Positions 50,333-59,318 of a stretch of 64,000 bases of DNA are shown in pieces (the stretch's first letter is position 1; each line of letters opens with the position of its first letter). The stretch comes from Pseudomonas sp. NKUCC02_KPG (GTDB taxonomy: Bacteria; Pseudomonadota; Gammaproteobacteria; Pseudomonadales; Pseudomonadaceae). The stretch is taken from assembly GCF_019345465.1 (NCBI RefSeq), contig NZ_JAHKRC010000013.1:62001-126000 (forward strand), written 5' to 3'. Below the pieces are notes generated by a model. The model was not told the origin of the DNA and did no database searches. It worked only from the letters and a program-made list of their open reading frames with translations. The position numbers and the translations under genes were made by a program.

Positions 50333-51334
50333 TCAGTTCCAGCCCGCGCGATCCATCATGCGGATGGCTTCAGCCTGGCGCTTGCCTGCCACTTCTACTG
50401 GCAGTGCGTCGGCCTTGAACTTGCCCCAGCTGGCCACTTCGGCAGAAGGCTCAACGCTTGGGTTGGCCGGGAATTCCTGGTTAACACCTGCAAAAATGAC
50501 CTGAGCTTCAGGGGTGGTCATCCACTCCACCAATGCCTTGGCGGCCTCAGGGTGTGGCGCGTACTTGGTCAGGCCAATGCCCGACAGGTTGACGTGAACA
50601 CCGCGGTCCGCCTGATTCGGCCAGAACAGTTTCACCGCCAGATCCGGCTTCTGCTTGTGCAAACGGCCGTAGTAGTAGGTATTGACGATGCCCACGTCAC
50701 ATTGCCCGGCGTTGATTGCCTCAAGCAGTGCAGTGTCGTCAGAGAACACGTCCGTGGACAGGTTGCTCACCCAACCCTTGAGAATTTTTTCGGTTTTTTC
50801 AGCACCATGCGCTTCGATCATGGTGGCCGTCAGCGACTGGTTGTAAACCTTCTTGGCGGTGCGCAAGCACAGGCGGCCTTCCCAGTTCTTGTCAGCCAGG
50901 GCCTCGTAGGTCGACAGTTCTTCAGGCTTAACCCGGTCGGTCGAATAGACGATGGTCCGTGCGCGCAGGCTCAGGCCGGTCCACTCATGGGAAGAGGAGC
51001 GGTATTGCGGTGGAATATTCTTGTCGATCACTTCGGACGTGAACGGCTGCAAAATGCCCATTTGCTCGGCTTGCCACAGGTTGCCGGCGTCCACGGTCAG
51101 CAACAGGTCGGCGGTGGCATTCTGGCCTTCTGCCTTGATGCGCTGCATCAACGGCGCTTCCTTGTCGGTGATGAACTTGACCTTGACCCCGGTCTTGGCG
51201 GTGTAGGCATCAAATACCGGTTTGATCAGCTCGTCGATACGCGAGGAGTAAACCACCACCTCTTCGGCAGCAGAAACGCTGCTCGCAAAAACGGTTAGGG
51301 CCAGGGCAGTCAGTAGACGCTTGCGTGCCAACAT
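50333..51334 (-). CDS. fbpA: Periplasmic ferric-iron-binding protein (FbpA/SfuA type)
   Basis: This 333-residue solute-binding protein carries ferric iron to the inner membrane. The signal peptide ends near VSAAEE (residue 23). EVVVYSSRIDELIKPVFDAYTAKTGVKV is the family start, and NTYYYGRLHKQ (Tyr220-222) holds the iron-ligand tyrosines. The length matches. A Fur-like site lies 38 bp in front. The permease gene follows downstream after a REP pair. Confidence 0.92.
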   Translation of the reverse strand: MLARKRLLTALALTVFASSVSAAEEVVVYSSRIDELIKPVFDAYTAKTGVKVKFITDKEAPLMQRIKAEGQNATADLLLTVDAGNLWQAEQMGILQPFTSEVIDKNIPPQYRSSSHEWTGLSLRARTIVYSTDRVKPEELSTYEALADKNWEGRLCLRTAKKVYNQSLTATMIEAHGAEKTEKILKGWVSNLSTDVFSDDTALLEAINAGQCDVGIVNTYYYGRLHKQKPDLAVKLFWPNQADRGVHVNLSGIGLTKYAPHPEAAKALVEWMTTPEAQVIFAGVNQEFPANPSVEPSAEVASWGKFKADALPVEVAGKRQAEAIRMMDRAGWN

Positions 51335-51371
51335 GATGGGCGGTCTCTCTTGATGCGAATCGGGCGTAAAT

Positions 51372-51390
51372 GGTAGTGAATCACATTTCC
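51372..51390 (-). promoter_or_regulatory. Possible Fur box upstream of fbpA
   Basis: On the minus strand GGAAATGTGATTCACTACC matches the Fur consensus at 12 of 19 positions by hand count. It lies 38 bp before the fbpA ATG, where repression would be effective. Confidence 0.45.
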
Positions 51391-51428
51391 CATCTCAACC
51401 TAACTCGCCCCGGAGGAGTTACCAGATG

Positions 51429-52652
51429 TTACGGCTTGGCCAGCGGCGGCAGATCGCCACTCAGGCCCAGTGCCTGACGCACAAACAAGGCCTTGGCCTC
51501 GGGCATTTTATTGACCCATTTCAAACCGGTGTTGCGCAGCAATCGTGCCGTCAGCGAGTCAGCCTGGAACAAGCGCTCAAAACCCTCCATGGCGGCCATC
51601 AACGCCAGGTTATGCGGCATGCGCCGACGCTCAAAACGGCTCAGCACGCGCACATCCGCCAGACGCTCGCCGCGATCCACCGCGTGCAGCAGCACATGTG
51701 CCAGCACCGCCGCATCCAGAAACCCCAGATTCACGCCCTGCCCGGCCAGCGGGTGGATGGTGTGTGCCGCATCACCGATCAGTGCCAGGCCTTCCGCGAC
51801 ATAGCGTTTGGCGTGACGCTGACGCAGCGGCACGCACACCCGCGGATCAGCGCTCAGCACGCTGCCCAGACGGCCTTCAAAAGCCAGTTCCAGCTCGCGG
51901 CAGAAGGCGCCATCGTCCAGTGCCATCAAATACTCGGCCTGTTCAGGCGTGGTCGACCAGACAATCGAACACCAGTCCTGCTGACACTCGCGCTCCAATG
52001 GCAGGAATGCCAGCGGGCCATTGTCGGTAAAACGCTGCCAGGCGGTCTGCTGATGGGGTTCTGAGCAACGCACGCTGGTGACGATGGCATGATGCTGATA
52101 ATTCCACTCGCGGGTCTCACAGCCGGTCAGGCGGCGTACAGCCGAGTTGGCGCCATCAGCGGCAATCACCAACGGCGCACGCAAGGTACGGCCATCGGCC
52201 AGGGTCAGCAGCCAGTCGTCGCCAGAGCGGCGCATCTGTTCCAGGCGCGCATTGGCCAGCATTTCGATGCTGGAGTCCTGCAAGCACTCAAGCAGCGCAT
52301 CCTGCACCACACGGTTTTCAACGATATGACCCAGCACGTCGGCATGAACGCTGGTCGCCGAGAAGTGGATCTGCCCCGTGCCGCTGCCATCCCATACCTG
52401 CATGTGGGCATACGGGCTGACGCGACGCCGGGTGATGCCCTCCCACGCGCCCAGGCGCTGCAAAATGCGCTGGCTGGCAGCCGACAGGGCACTGACCCGC
52501 GGCTCGAACGGAGCCTGGGCGGCAAAGGGTTTGACACTCAGCGGGCTGCCATCGAGCAGCAGGATTTTCAGCCCGCTGTCTTTGAGCGCCAGCGCCAGTG
52601 CGCTTCCGACCATTCCGGCCCCGACAATCAGCAGATCTGCACGCATTTCCAT
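51429..52652 (-). CDS. ubiI: FAD-dependent ubiquinone hydroxylase (UbiI/VisC type)
   Basis: This 407-residue flavoprotein hydroxylates the ubiquinone ring during synthesis. DLLIVGAGMVGSALALALKDSG at the start is the FAD dinucleotide site. ADGANSAVRRLTG is the DG motif, and LIGDAAHTIHPLAGQGVNLGFLDAAVL is the GD motif with the flavin. The subgroup with HAIVTSV and AFLPLE is UbiI/UbiH/UbiF. It is followed by a second family member upstream, so UbiI is assigned to this one by analogy with the visC-ubiH order. The start at 52652 or the ATG at 52646 cannot be separated. Confidence 0.85.
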   Translation of the reverse strand: MEMRADLLIVGAGMVGSALALALKDSGLKILLLDGSPLSVKPFAAQAPFEPRVSALSAASQRILQRLGAWEGITRRRVSPYAHMQVWDGSGTGQIHFSATSVHADVLGHIVENRVVQDALLECLQDSSIEMLANARLEQMRRSGDDWLLTLADGRTLRAPLVIAADGANSAVRRLTGCETREWNYQHHAIVTSVRCSEPHQQTAWQRFTDNGPLAFLPLERECQQDWCSIVWSTTPEQAEYLMALDDGAFCRELELAFEGRLGSVLSADPRVCVPLRQRHAKRYVAEGLALIGDAAHTIHPLAGQGVNLGFLDAAVLAHVLLHAVDRGERLADVRVLSRFERRRMPHNLALMAAMEGFERLFQADSLTARLLRNTGLKWVNKMPEAKALFVRQALGLSGDLPPLAKP

Positions 52653-52731
52653 GCTTTAAGCCTGTCTCGCTAGCGGCGTACGCCGCACCTGAAAAAATGG
52701 ATCGACATGGGGCGTGCTCGCCCCGCCGACA

Positions 52732-53919
52732 TCAACTGTCTGCGCGGGTGCCCAGGCCCATCGCTTGACGGGCGAACCAGCGTTTTGCCGGCGGCACCAG
52801 ATCAAGGCCGAGCAGGCCAAGGTTGCGACCAAACGAAACCAGGGGCTGCTCACTGCCAAACACCCGCGTCACCTTGTCCGAAAAACCGATGGTCAATTGC
52901 TGGTCGAGTTTTTGAGCCTGTTGATAACTCAGCAGCGTAGCGAAATCACCGGGCTTTTTATCACTGCCCAGCAAGGCATCGGCCAGGGCCTGGGCATCAC
53001 GCAGGGACAAGTTGAAACCCTGGCCGGCTATCGGATGCAGGCTGTGGGCCGCATTGCCCAATACCGCCAAATGCGGACGTACCTGCTCTTGCGCTTCAAT
53101 CAGTGTCAGCGGGTACAGATGTCGGGCGCCCACCTGTTTGAGCGTCCCCAGACGATAACCAAAAACCCCCTGCAACTCGCTGAGAAAACTGCGCTCATCC
53201 AGTGCAGCCAGACGCTGAGCGTCCATCCCCAAACGAGTCCAGACCAGCGCACAACGGTTGTCAGGCAACGGCAGCAAGGCCATTGGCCCTTCGTCGGTGA
53301 AACGCTCGAACGCCATCCCGCCGTGGGGCTGGCTCGGGGTGATATTGGCGATCAGGGCACTTTGGTTATAAGGCTGTTGGCGCACATGGATGCCCAACTG
53401 CTCACGCAAGCCCGAACGCCCGCCATCGGCCAGGACTGCGAGATCGCAATACAGGGTGGTCTCGTCGTTGAGGGTCAGGCGATAGCCGTCTTCCAGCGGT
53501 TGCATGTGGATAACTTCAGCCGGGCAACGCCAGCTGATCACATCCGGATCCAGACTTTTCCACAGGCACTGGCCCAGCCAGGCGTTCTCGACCACATAAC
53601 CCAGCGCCGGAACCCCTTCTTCGCTGGCCGACAACCGTGCCGTAGAGAAACGCCCCCGATCGGACACGTGAATGTCCTTGATCGGTTCGCCACGCTCGGC
53701 AATCGACTGCCACAGGCCCAGACGCTCATAGATGATTCGAGCGCCATAGCTGAGCGCCGAAGAGCGGGCGTCATAGCTGGGCTGATAGGTGTTGCCGGGG
53801 GCAAACGGCTCGATCAAAACGATCTTCCAGCCCCGTGCCTTGGCACCGGCCTGCAAGGCCAGCGCCAGGCTCGCGCCCACCAGGCCGCCGCCAATGATGG
53901 CCAGATTCACGCGACTCAT
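52732..53919 (-). CDS. ubiH: 2-octaprenyl-6-methoxyphenol hydroxylase
   Basis: This 395-residue FAD monooxygenase adds a hydroxyl to the ubiquinone ring. NLAIIGGGLVGASLALALQAGA binds FAD. VLADGGRSGLREQLG and VLGNAAHSLHPIAGQGFNLSLRDAQAL are the DG and GD motifs, and ALLPLPDNRCALVWTRL matches UbiH. The ATG overlaps the pepP stop by 4 nt. The gap to ubiI is 79 nt. E. coli has the same order pepP-ubiH-visC. Confidence 0.92.
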   Translation of the reverse strand: MSRVNLAIIGGGLVGASLALALQAGAKARGWKIVLIEPFAPGNTYQPSYDARSSALSYGARIIYERLGLWQSIAERGEPIKDIHVSDRGRFSTARLSASEEGVPALGYVVENAWLGQCLWKSLDPDVISWRCPAEVIHMQPLEDGYRLTLNDETTLYCDLAVLADGGRSGLREQLGIHVRQQPYNQSALIANITPSQPHGGMAFERFTDEGPMALLPLPDNRCALVWTRLGMDAQRLAALDERSFLSELQGVFGYRLGTLKQVGARHLYPLTLIEAQEQVRPHLAVLGNAAHSLHPIAGQGFNLSLRDAQALADALLGSDKKPGDFATLLSYQQAQKLDQQLTIGFSDKVTRVFGSEQPLVSFGRNLGLLGLDLVPPAKRWFARQAMGLGTRADS

Positions 53920-55238
53920 GCCGCACCCGCCATGAGCGCTTCGATAGCGGCGACGGTTTTTGGCACATCGCCGGTCAGGATTTCACAGCCATGCCTGGTG
54001 ACCACTACGTCGTCCTCGATCCGCACGCCAATGCCACGCCATTTTTTCGCGACATTGAGGTTGTTAGGGCTGATGTAAATGCCAGGTTCCACAGTCAGGG
54101 TCATGCCGACTTCCAGCACGCGCCACTCACCGCCCACCTTGTATTCCCCCACGTCGTGCACATCGAGCCCCAGCCAGTGGCCAGCGCGGTGCATGTAAAA
54201 CGGTTTGTAGGCTTCACTGGCGATCAGTGCCTGCACGTCGCCCTGCAACAGGCCCAGCTCCACCAGTCCGGCGGTAATGACCTGGACGGTTGCTTCGTGG
54301 GCCTGATTCCAGTGTTTGTCGGGGGCAATCTGGGTAAATGCCGCTTCTTGTGCTGCCAGTACCAGCTCATAGATCGCTTTTTGTTCCGGTGAAAAACGGC
54401 CATTCACCGGGAACGTACGGCTGATATCGCTGGCGTAGCAGTCAATTTCGCAGCCAGCATCAATCAACACCAGGTCGCCGCTTTTAAGCAGTGCGTCATT
54501 CTCCTGGTAATGCAGGATGCAGCTGTTATCACCCGAGGCGACGATCGAACCATAGGCTGGCATTTTGGCCCCGCTTTTACGGAATTCGTAATCCAGTTCG
54601 GCCTCAAGGCTGTACTCATGCAAACCGGCGCGGCTGGCCTGCATGGCCCGCACATGGGCGCGAGCCGAAATCTGCGCCGCGTGGCGCATGACCTTGAGTT
54701 CTGCTGCCGATTTATACAGGCGCATGTCATGCAGCAGATGATCCAGAGCAACAAATTCGTTGGGCGGCTGGGCACCGAGGTTCGCCTTGGAGCGAATCCC
54801 GTTGATCCACTCCATCAGGTTGCGGTCGAATTCGGGATTACCGCCCATCGCCGAGTAGACCCGGTCGCGGCCTTCAATCAACCCCGGCAGGATGTCGTCG
54901 ATATCGGTAATCGGGAACGCGTCGTCGGCACCGAAGTCGCGGATAGCGCCTTCTTGCCCGGCCCGCAAACCATCCCACAATTCACGCTCGGCATTGCGCT
55001 CGCGGCAAAACAGCACGTACTCGCCGTGTACCCGGCCCGGGATCAACACGATCACGGCCGCAGGCTCGGGAAAGCCGCTCAGGTACTGAAAGTTACTGTC
55101 TTGACGGTAAACATGTTCGACATCGCGATTGCGAATGGCCACCGCCGCAGCGGGCAGAATCGCAATACTGTTGGGCTCCATCTGCGTCATGAGTGCCTTG
55201 CGGCGACGTGCGTATTCCGTTTTCGGGATATGGATCAT
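53916..55238 (-). CDS. pepP: Xaa-Pro aminopeptidase
   Basis: This 440-residue metallopeptidase removes an N-terminal residue from peptides with proline in the second position. The C-terminal pita-bread domain has the five metal ligands: DAGCEIDCYASDISRTFP (two Asp), HRAGHWLGLDVHD (His), EVGMTLTVEPGIYI (Glu) and GVRIEDDVVVT (Glu). The N-terminal domain starts MIHIPKTEYARRRKALM. It begins the pepP-ubiH-ubiI group, 29 nt after ygfB. Confidence 0.95.
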   Translation of the reverse strand: MIHIPKTEYARRRKALMTQMEPNSIAILPAAAVAIRNRDVEHVYRQDSNFQYLSGFPEPAAVIVLIPGRVHGEYVLFCRERNAERELWDGLRAGQEGAIRDFGADDAFPITDIDDILPGLIEGRDRVYSAMGGNPEFDRNLMEWINGIRSKANLGAQPPNEFVALDHLLHDMRLYKSAAELKVMRHAAQISARAHVRAMQASRAGLHEYSLEAELDYEFRKSGAKMPAYGSIVASGDNSCILHYQENDALLKSGDLVLIDAGCEIDCYASDISRTFPVNGRFSPEQKAIYELVLAAQEAAFTQIAPDKHWNQAHEATVQVITAGLVELGLLQGDVQALIASEAYKPFYMHRAGHWLGLDVHDVGEYKVGGEWRVLEVGMTLTVEPGIYISPNNLNVAKKWRGIGVRIEDDVVVTRHGCEILTGDVPKTVAAIEALMAGAA

Positions 55239-55267
55239 GGGCAGACGGGTTCCCTCTCGACGATCAA

Positions 55268-55825
55268 TCAGTGCAGCGAAGGTTTGGCTGGCGCAGGTTC
55301 AGCGGTTTTTTTGGTTTCGGTGAACAGCAGCAGCGGTGCGACACGCAGGTACTCCATCACTTCCATGTAGTCGCTTTCGCCGTCTTCGGACTCTTCAAGT
55401 GCATCCTGCACCTGGGCGATGGCTGCCAGGTCGCGCAGTACTTCATTGGCTTCATCGCTCAACGAGTAGGCGCGGCGGGTCAGGCCGAAACCGGACAGGA
55501 AACCCTGGCACCACTGGCCCAAAGCTGCGGCGCGCTCAGGCAATGGCGCGTCATCGGTCGGCAGCAACAGCACAACGGTCATGTCATCGCTGGTCAGTTC
55601 ACCCTTGACCATCTCTTGCAATCCGATCAAGGCATTGCGTACGTTGTCTTGCGGCTCGCCTGCCAACAGCTCGCTGGCTTCAACCAACCAGCCTTCGGCA
55701 TCAAAACCGGCGCCCGCGCAGCTGCGGCCCAGCAAGTGGCCGTGCAGTTCAGCAGGCGAAACGGAGTGGCCGCTGGCAGTCAGCAGGGTTACAAAGGCTT
55801 GATACGGGGAATTCTGAATAGGCAT
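55268..55825 (-). CDS. ygfB: YgfB/YecA-family (UPF0149) protein
   Basis: This 185-residue protein has the UPF0149 pattern: PIQNSPYQAFVTLLTASGHSVSPAELHGHLLGR at the start and LPERAAALGQWCQGFLSGFGLT in the middle. It lacks the YecA C-terminal SEC-C zinc motif. In P. aeruginosa, YgfB has been linked to regulation of beta-lactam resistance through AmpDh3; this is recalled, not seen here. It is first of the ygfB-pepP-ubiH-ubiI group and divergent from the zapA operon. Confidence 0.9.
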   Translation of the reverse strand: MPIQNSPYQAFVTLLTASGHSVSPAELHGHLLGRSCAGAGFDAEGWLVEASELLAGEPQDNVRNALIGLQEMVKGELTSDDMTVVLLLPTDDAPLPERAAALGQWCQGFLSGFGLTRRAYSLSDEANEVLRDLAAIAQVQDALEESEDGESDYMEVMEYLRVAPLLLFTETKKTAEPAPAKPSLH

Positions 55826-55947
55826 GGTCAGCTAGGCGCCAAGCGGCGCTATGTCTAGAATGGAGGGCTTGTATCCTAGCATTGGCAGACGTGCCAGACC
55901 ATCGAGGCGTCAGTCCCCATCCATCAGAAAACACACAGTAGGACACA

Positions 55948-56157
55948 ATGGAAGACACCGACCTGCATGCACTGATGGCTAGACTCGAACTGCTGATTAG
56001 CCGAGTCGAGCAACTTAACCGCCAAAACGCACTCTTAATTGCTCAGGAAAAGACTTGGCGCGAGGAACGCGCGCACCTCATTGAAAAAAACGAAATCGCC
56101 CGACACAAGGTGGAATCGATGATTTCGCGCCTCAAAGCCCTGGAGCAAGACTCATGA
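55948..56157 (+). CDS. Small coiled-coil protein (TIGR02449 family)
   Basis: This 69-residue protein is one long charged helix (LMARLELLISRVEQLNRQNALLIAQEKTWREERAHLIEKNEIARHKVESMISRLKALE) with heptad leucines, so a coiled coil. TIGR02449 proteins resemble ZapB and lie before zapA in many gammaproteobacteria. AGGACACA precedes the ATG. It overlaps zapA by 4 nt, which supports a role with ZapA at the division ring. Confidence 0.87.
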   Translation: MEDTDLHALMARLELLISRVEQLNRQNALLIAQEKTWREERAHLIEKNEIARHKVESMISRLKALEQDS

Positions 56158-56471
56158 GTTCAAGCAGTAGCGTCACCGTGCATATCCTCGATAAAGAATA
56201 TTCGATCATGTGCCCCCAGGAAGAGCGGAGCAATCTGGTGAGCGCTGCCCGTTATCTGGATGGGAAAATGCGCGAAATCCGCAGCAGCGGCAAAGTCATC
56301 GGCGCCGACCGTATCGCCGTGATGGCTGCTCTGAATATCACCCACGATCTGCTGCACAAGCAGGAAGTCGCCGAAGTTCAAACCAGCAGCTCCACCCGTG
56401 AGCAAGTGCGCGACTTGCTGGAGCGTGTTGATCTGGTGCTGGCCACTGATCCGAACGAACGTCAAAGCTGA
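56154..56471 (+). CDS. zapA: Cell division protein ZapA
   Basis: This 105-residue protein stabilises FtsZ filaments. VTVHILDKEYSIMCPQEERSNLVSAARYLDGKMREIRSSGKVIGADRIAVMAALNITHDLL is the ZapA globular part, followed by a short coiled coil. The length is normal for ZapA. The ATG overlaps the stop of the coiled-coil gene. The 6S RNA gene follows 30 bp later. Confidence 0.95.
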   Translation: MSSSSSVTVHILDKEYSIMCPQEERSNLVSAARYLDGKMREIRSSGKVIGADRIAVMAALNITHDLLHKQEVAEVQTSSSTREQVRDLLERVDLVLATDPNERQS

Positions 56472-56502
56472 TTCAAAACGTTACTTTGGGGTATACTCGC
56501 GC

Positions 56503-56682
56503 CACTCCCTGGAGTATTCGCCAGTTAGCGATGTCCCTGAGCCGATTCGCACTACCCTGGAGCTTGCACGTTGGGCCGGTGTGCATGTCCGCTAGACGGA
56601 AAGCCTTAAGGTCTACTGCAACTTCCACCTTGAACTTTCGGGTTCAAGGGCCAAGCCGACAGCGGTACGTCGGGGAGCCTGA
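56503..56682 (+). ncRNA. ssrS: 6S RNA
   Basis: The position between zapA and fthC is the conserved one for 6S RNA. TATACT at 56492-56497 is a strong -10 for a start near 56503. The 5' end CACTCCC pairs with GGGGAG near the 3' end (about 56672), closing the long stem. GTGTGCATGTCCGCTAGACGGAAAG and CTTGAACTTTCGGGTTCAAGG form internal and end hairpins as in pseudomonad 6S RNA. 6S RNA holds sigma-70 RNA polymerase in stationary phase. Both ends are approximate. Confidence 0.9.
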
Positions 56683-56766
56683 TTTCCTAGCGCAATGTCA
56701 GCCACCTGCTGGCATTGGCTTCCACGAGCCACCCTGTGGTGAACTCGTCCTTGAACAGCACGCCAA

Positions 56767-57372
56767 ATGAACGAACCTGCGACGCCTACCCGCCCGCAAC
56801 TTCGCCGAATGCTGCGCAAAGCCCGCCGCGACCTGTCGCCCTGCGCGCAACGCCAGGCCGCCCGCGGCCTGTACCGGCAACTGTCACAACACCCGCTGTT
56901 TCGCCGCGCCAAACACATTTCCCTTTATCTGCCCACCGACGGTGAAATTGATCCGCGCCTGCTGCTGCGCGAAGCCCAGCGCCGGGGCAAGATCACCTAC
57001 CTGCCGGTCCTCAGCGCCTGGCCAAGAACCAAGATGGTCTTCCAGCGGGTTGCTCCTGGCGAGAAGCTGATCCCCAACCGTTTTCGGATTCTCGAACCGC
57101 GAATCAACCGTGCACGCCAACGCAAGGTCTGGGCTCTGGACCTGGTGCTGCTGCCATTGGTGGGATTTGATGCAACGGGGGGGCGACTGGGCATGGGCGG
57201 CGGCTTTTATGACCGCAGCCTGGCATATCAGGCTAGACGCCAAAGCTGGCGCAAGCCGACGCTATTGGGGCTGGCCCACGAGTGTCAGAAAGTCGAATCT
57301 CTGGCCCAGGCCAGTTGGGATGTCCCTTTGCAGGGCACCGTCTCGGACAGTCATTGGTACGTCGCCCACTGA
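56767..57372 (+). CDS. fthC: 5-formyltetrahydrofolate cyclo-ligase
   Basis: This 201-residue ATP-dependent enzyme converts 5-formyl-THF to 5,10-methenyl-THF. TRPQLRRMLRKARRDLSP is the start; LYLPTDGEIDPRLLL, PLVGFDATGGRLGMGGGFYDRSLAY and GLAHECQKV follow, with the GMGGGFYDR loop binding ATP. The place next to ssrS is conserved (ygfA in E. coli), and the two may be co-transcribed. The ATG at 56767 has no strong ribosome site. Confidence 0.93.
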   Translation: MNEPATPTRPQLRRMLRKARRDLSPCAQRQAARGLYRQLSQHPLFRRAKHISLYLPTDGEIDPRLLLREAQRRGKITYLPVLSAWPRTKMVFQRVAPGEKLIPNRFRILEPRINRARQRKVWALDLVLLPLVGFDATGGRLGMGGGFYDRSLAYQARRQSWRKPTLLGLAHECQKVESLAQASWDVPLQGTVSDSHWYVAH

Positions 57373-57378
57373 CAACCA

Positions 57379-57402
57379 GGGCATCACCGTTCAAGTGATG
57401 CC
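57379..57402 (+). terminator. Weak hairpin after fthC
   Basis: GGCATCAC pairs with GTGATGCC over 8 bp around CGTTCAA. Only scattered T residues follow, so a true terminator is not certain. It lies between fthC and the convergent small ORF. Confidence 0.45.
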
Positions 57403-57414
57403 TTCGATCAGGTT

Positions 57415-57564
57415 TTAGCGTTTGAAGGGTTGTACTTGCTGTTGTGTCAGCTCAATCGGCTCGTCAATCGAGTTTGACCAGAGACTTTGCGCATAGCCCG
57501 TTGTAACCACACCCAAACCGAACAAAATAACCAGCATCCACAGTAAATCCGGTTTGCGTTTCAT
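57415..57564 (-). CDS. Small single-helix membrane protein, 49 residues
   Basis: The ORF reads MKRKPDLLWMLVILFGLGVV then TTGYAQSLWSNS, a basic start, one membrane helix (about residues 7-24) and a polar tail ending VQPFKR. GGAGGGCAATCG precedes the ATG on the minus strand, a strong ribosome site. The gene is convergent with fthC and divergent from the EVE gene. It is below the size most gene callers report. I recall similar small proteins in other Pseudomonas, without known function. Confidence 0.72.
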   Translation of the reverse strand: MKRKPDLLWMLVILFGLGVVTTGYAQSLWSNSIDEPIELTQQQVQPFKR

Positions 57565-57758
57565 CGATTGCCCTCCTTCAGGCAAATCAACACGATGACA
57601 GCAACGGTTTTTGTTATAGGCCGTGCAGCAGCGTCAAGCTTCAAAGCCGGGCATTCTGCGGCAACACGAACACACACGCAAACTCTGGCGTCAACCGACT
57701 GTCGGTTTATCAAAATGTTGCCAGACAAAATAACCACAGCATGTTTCTGGAGTAGAAA

Positions 57759-58208
57759 ATGGCCTATTGGTTGATGAAATCCGAGCCTGACGAGTTCTCG
57801 ATCAAAGACTTGCACACGCTCGGTGAAGCGCGCTGGGATGGCGTGCGCAACTATCAGGCGCGCAACTTTATGCGAGCCATGGCAGTTGGCGATCTGTTCT
57901 TCTTTTATCACTCCAGCTGCCCCGAGCCGGGTATTGCCGGGATTGGTCGCATTGTCGAAGCAGCCTACCCCGACCCGACCGCCCTCGACCCTGAAAGCCA
58001 TTACTTCGATCCCAAGGCCAGCGCCGAAAAAAATCCGTGGAGCGCCCTGCAGGTAGCCCACGAGCAGACCTTCCCCAAAGTGATCAAGCTCGATTACCTC
58101 AGACAACAAACGGCCCTGGCCGAAATGCCGCTGGTACAAAAAGGCAGCCGCCTTTCAGTGATGCCCGTTACGGATGATCAATGGGCTGCGGTGATGGGGT
58201 TGTTGTAA
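57759..58208 (+). CDS. EVE domain protein
   Basis: This 149-residue protein is a single EVE (PUA-like) domain. AYWLMKSEPDEFSIKDL, WDGVRNYQARNFMRAMAVGDLFFFYHSSC and GIAGIGRIVEAAYPDPTALDP are conserved, and the aromatic cage residues W and Y/F are in place. EVE domains bind modified bases in DNA or RNA; the human relative is THYN1. GGAGTAGAAA gives the ribosome site. No nuclease is fused or adjacent, so a restriction-type role is not shown. Confidence 0.92.
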   Translation: MAYWLMKSEPDEFSIKDLHTLGEARWDGVRNYQARNFMRAMAVGDLFFFYHSSCPEPGIAGIGRIVEAAYPDPTALDPESHYFDPKASAEKNPWSALQVAHEQTFPKVIKLDYLRQQTALAEMPLVQKGSRLSVMPVTDDQWAAVMGLL

Positions 58209-58352
58209 ACACCCGCTCCCACCACTCGCCACGCCTCGTGGCAAGCAACATCCTGTATTCCCGTCTACGCTCTGGTCTTCCTTTGACTGACATCAAGTCG
58301 TAATCGCCTTGAAAACGTCAAACTAGAGCGCTCTGTGACACAGGATGTCGGC

Positions 58353-59318
58353 ATGTCTAGCAATTCTCGAATTTCCCATTATTTCGTCATCCCCTTGGCT
58401 GTCCTGCTGATCGCAGCAGGCGGGTTCGGGTATTGGAAATCCCGGCTCGACAGCCTTCCTGAAGGCATCAGCATGGCCAACGGTCGACTCGAAGCCACAG
58501 AAGTACAGATTGCAGCCAAAACCCCGGGACGCCTGGCCGAAGTGCTGGTCGATGAAGGTGATCGCGTGACTCAGGGCCAACTGCTGGCCCGCATGGATAC
58601 CCGCACCCTGGAAGCGACCCGCGCGCAAGCCGAAGCCGAAGTGCTGCGCGCCCGCCAAACCCTGGCCGCCAACGAAGCCAATGTGCAATTGCGCCAAAGC
58701 GAAAAGCGGCTGGCCAGCCAGGAACTCGCGCGCTTTCGCCAACTGTCCCAACGCGGTTTTGCCAGCGGCCAGCAACTCGACCAGCAACAGGCACGGTTTG
58801 ATACCAGCAACGCAGCCGTGGTGGCAGCACAGGCCCAGGTTGCAGCAGCCAAAGCCGCGATCGGCTCATCCGAAGCCCAAGTTGCGCAACTCACCAGCGA
58901 AATCGATGACAGCAGCCTGCGCGCTCCCATCAACGGCGTGATCCAGTTGCGCCTTGCCGAACCCGGCGAAGTGCTGGGCGCAGGCGGACGGGTATTTATG
59001 ATGATCGACCCCAGCGACCAGTACATGAACCTGTACATGCCCGCTTCGGTGGTCGGCAAGCTGACCGTGGGTGCCGACGCCCGCATCGTGCTCGACGCCC
59101 TGCCCGACCAGGCGCTGCCGGCCAAAATTGCTTTTGTCGCGGCCAAATCGCAATTCACGCCCAAAGAGGTCGAAACCCGCGACGAGCGGCAAAAACTGGT
59201 GTTTCGCGTCAAGCTGCGCCTCACCGACCCAAGCGCCGTGCCCCAGGCCAAGCCGGGCATGCCGGGAGCAGGTTATGTACGAACCGCAGACGTCGCCTGG
59301 CCGGCTAATCTGCAATGA
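58353..59318 (+). CDS. HlyD/MFP-family membrane fusion protein
   Basis: This 321-residue periplasmic adaptor has one N-terminal helix (about residues 8-26), a lipoyl/barrel-sandwich half (GRLEATEVQIAAKTPGRLAEVLVDEGDRVTQGQLLARMD), a coiled-coil hairpin (ALEATRAQ.. to LGSSEAQVAQL) and a second barrel half (SLRAPINGVIQLRLAEPGEVLGAGGRVFMM). It is like E. coli YbhG/YhiI. It links an inner-membrane ABC exporter to an outer-membrane channel. AGGA lies before the ATG at 58353; an in-frame GTG at 58335 is less likely. The ATPase gene overlaps its stop by 4 nt. Confidence 0.9.
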   Translation: MSSNSRISHYFVIPLAVLLIAAGGFGYWKSRLDSLPEGISMANGRLEATEVQIAAKTPGRLAEVLVDEGDRVTQGQLLARMDTRTLEATRAQAEAEVLRARQTLAANEANVQLRQSEKRLASQELARFRQLSQRGFASGQQLDQQQARFDTSNAAVVAAQAQVAAAKAAIGSSEAQVAQLTSEIDDSSLRAPINGVIQLRLAEPGEVLGAGGRVFMMIDPSDQYMNLYMPASVVGKLTVGADARIVLDALPDQALPAKIAFVAAKSQFTPKEVETRDERQKLVFRVKLRLTDPSAVPQAKPGMPGAGYVRTADVAWPANLQ

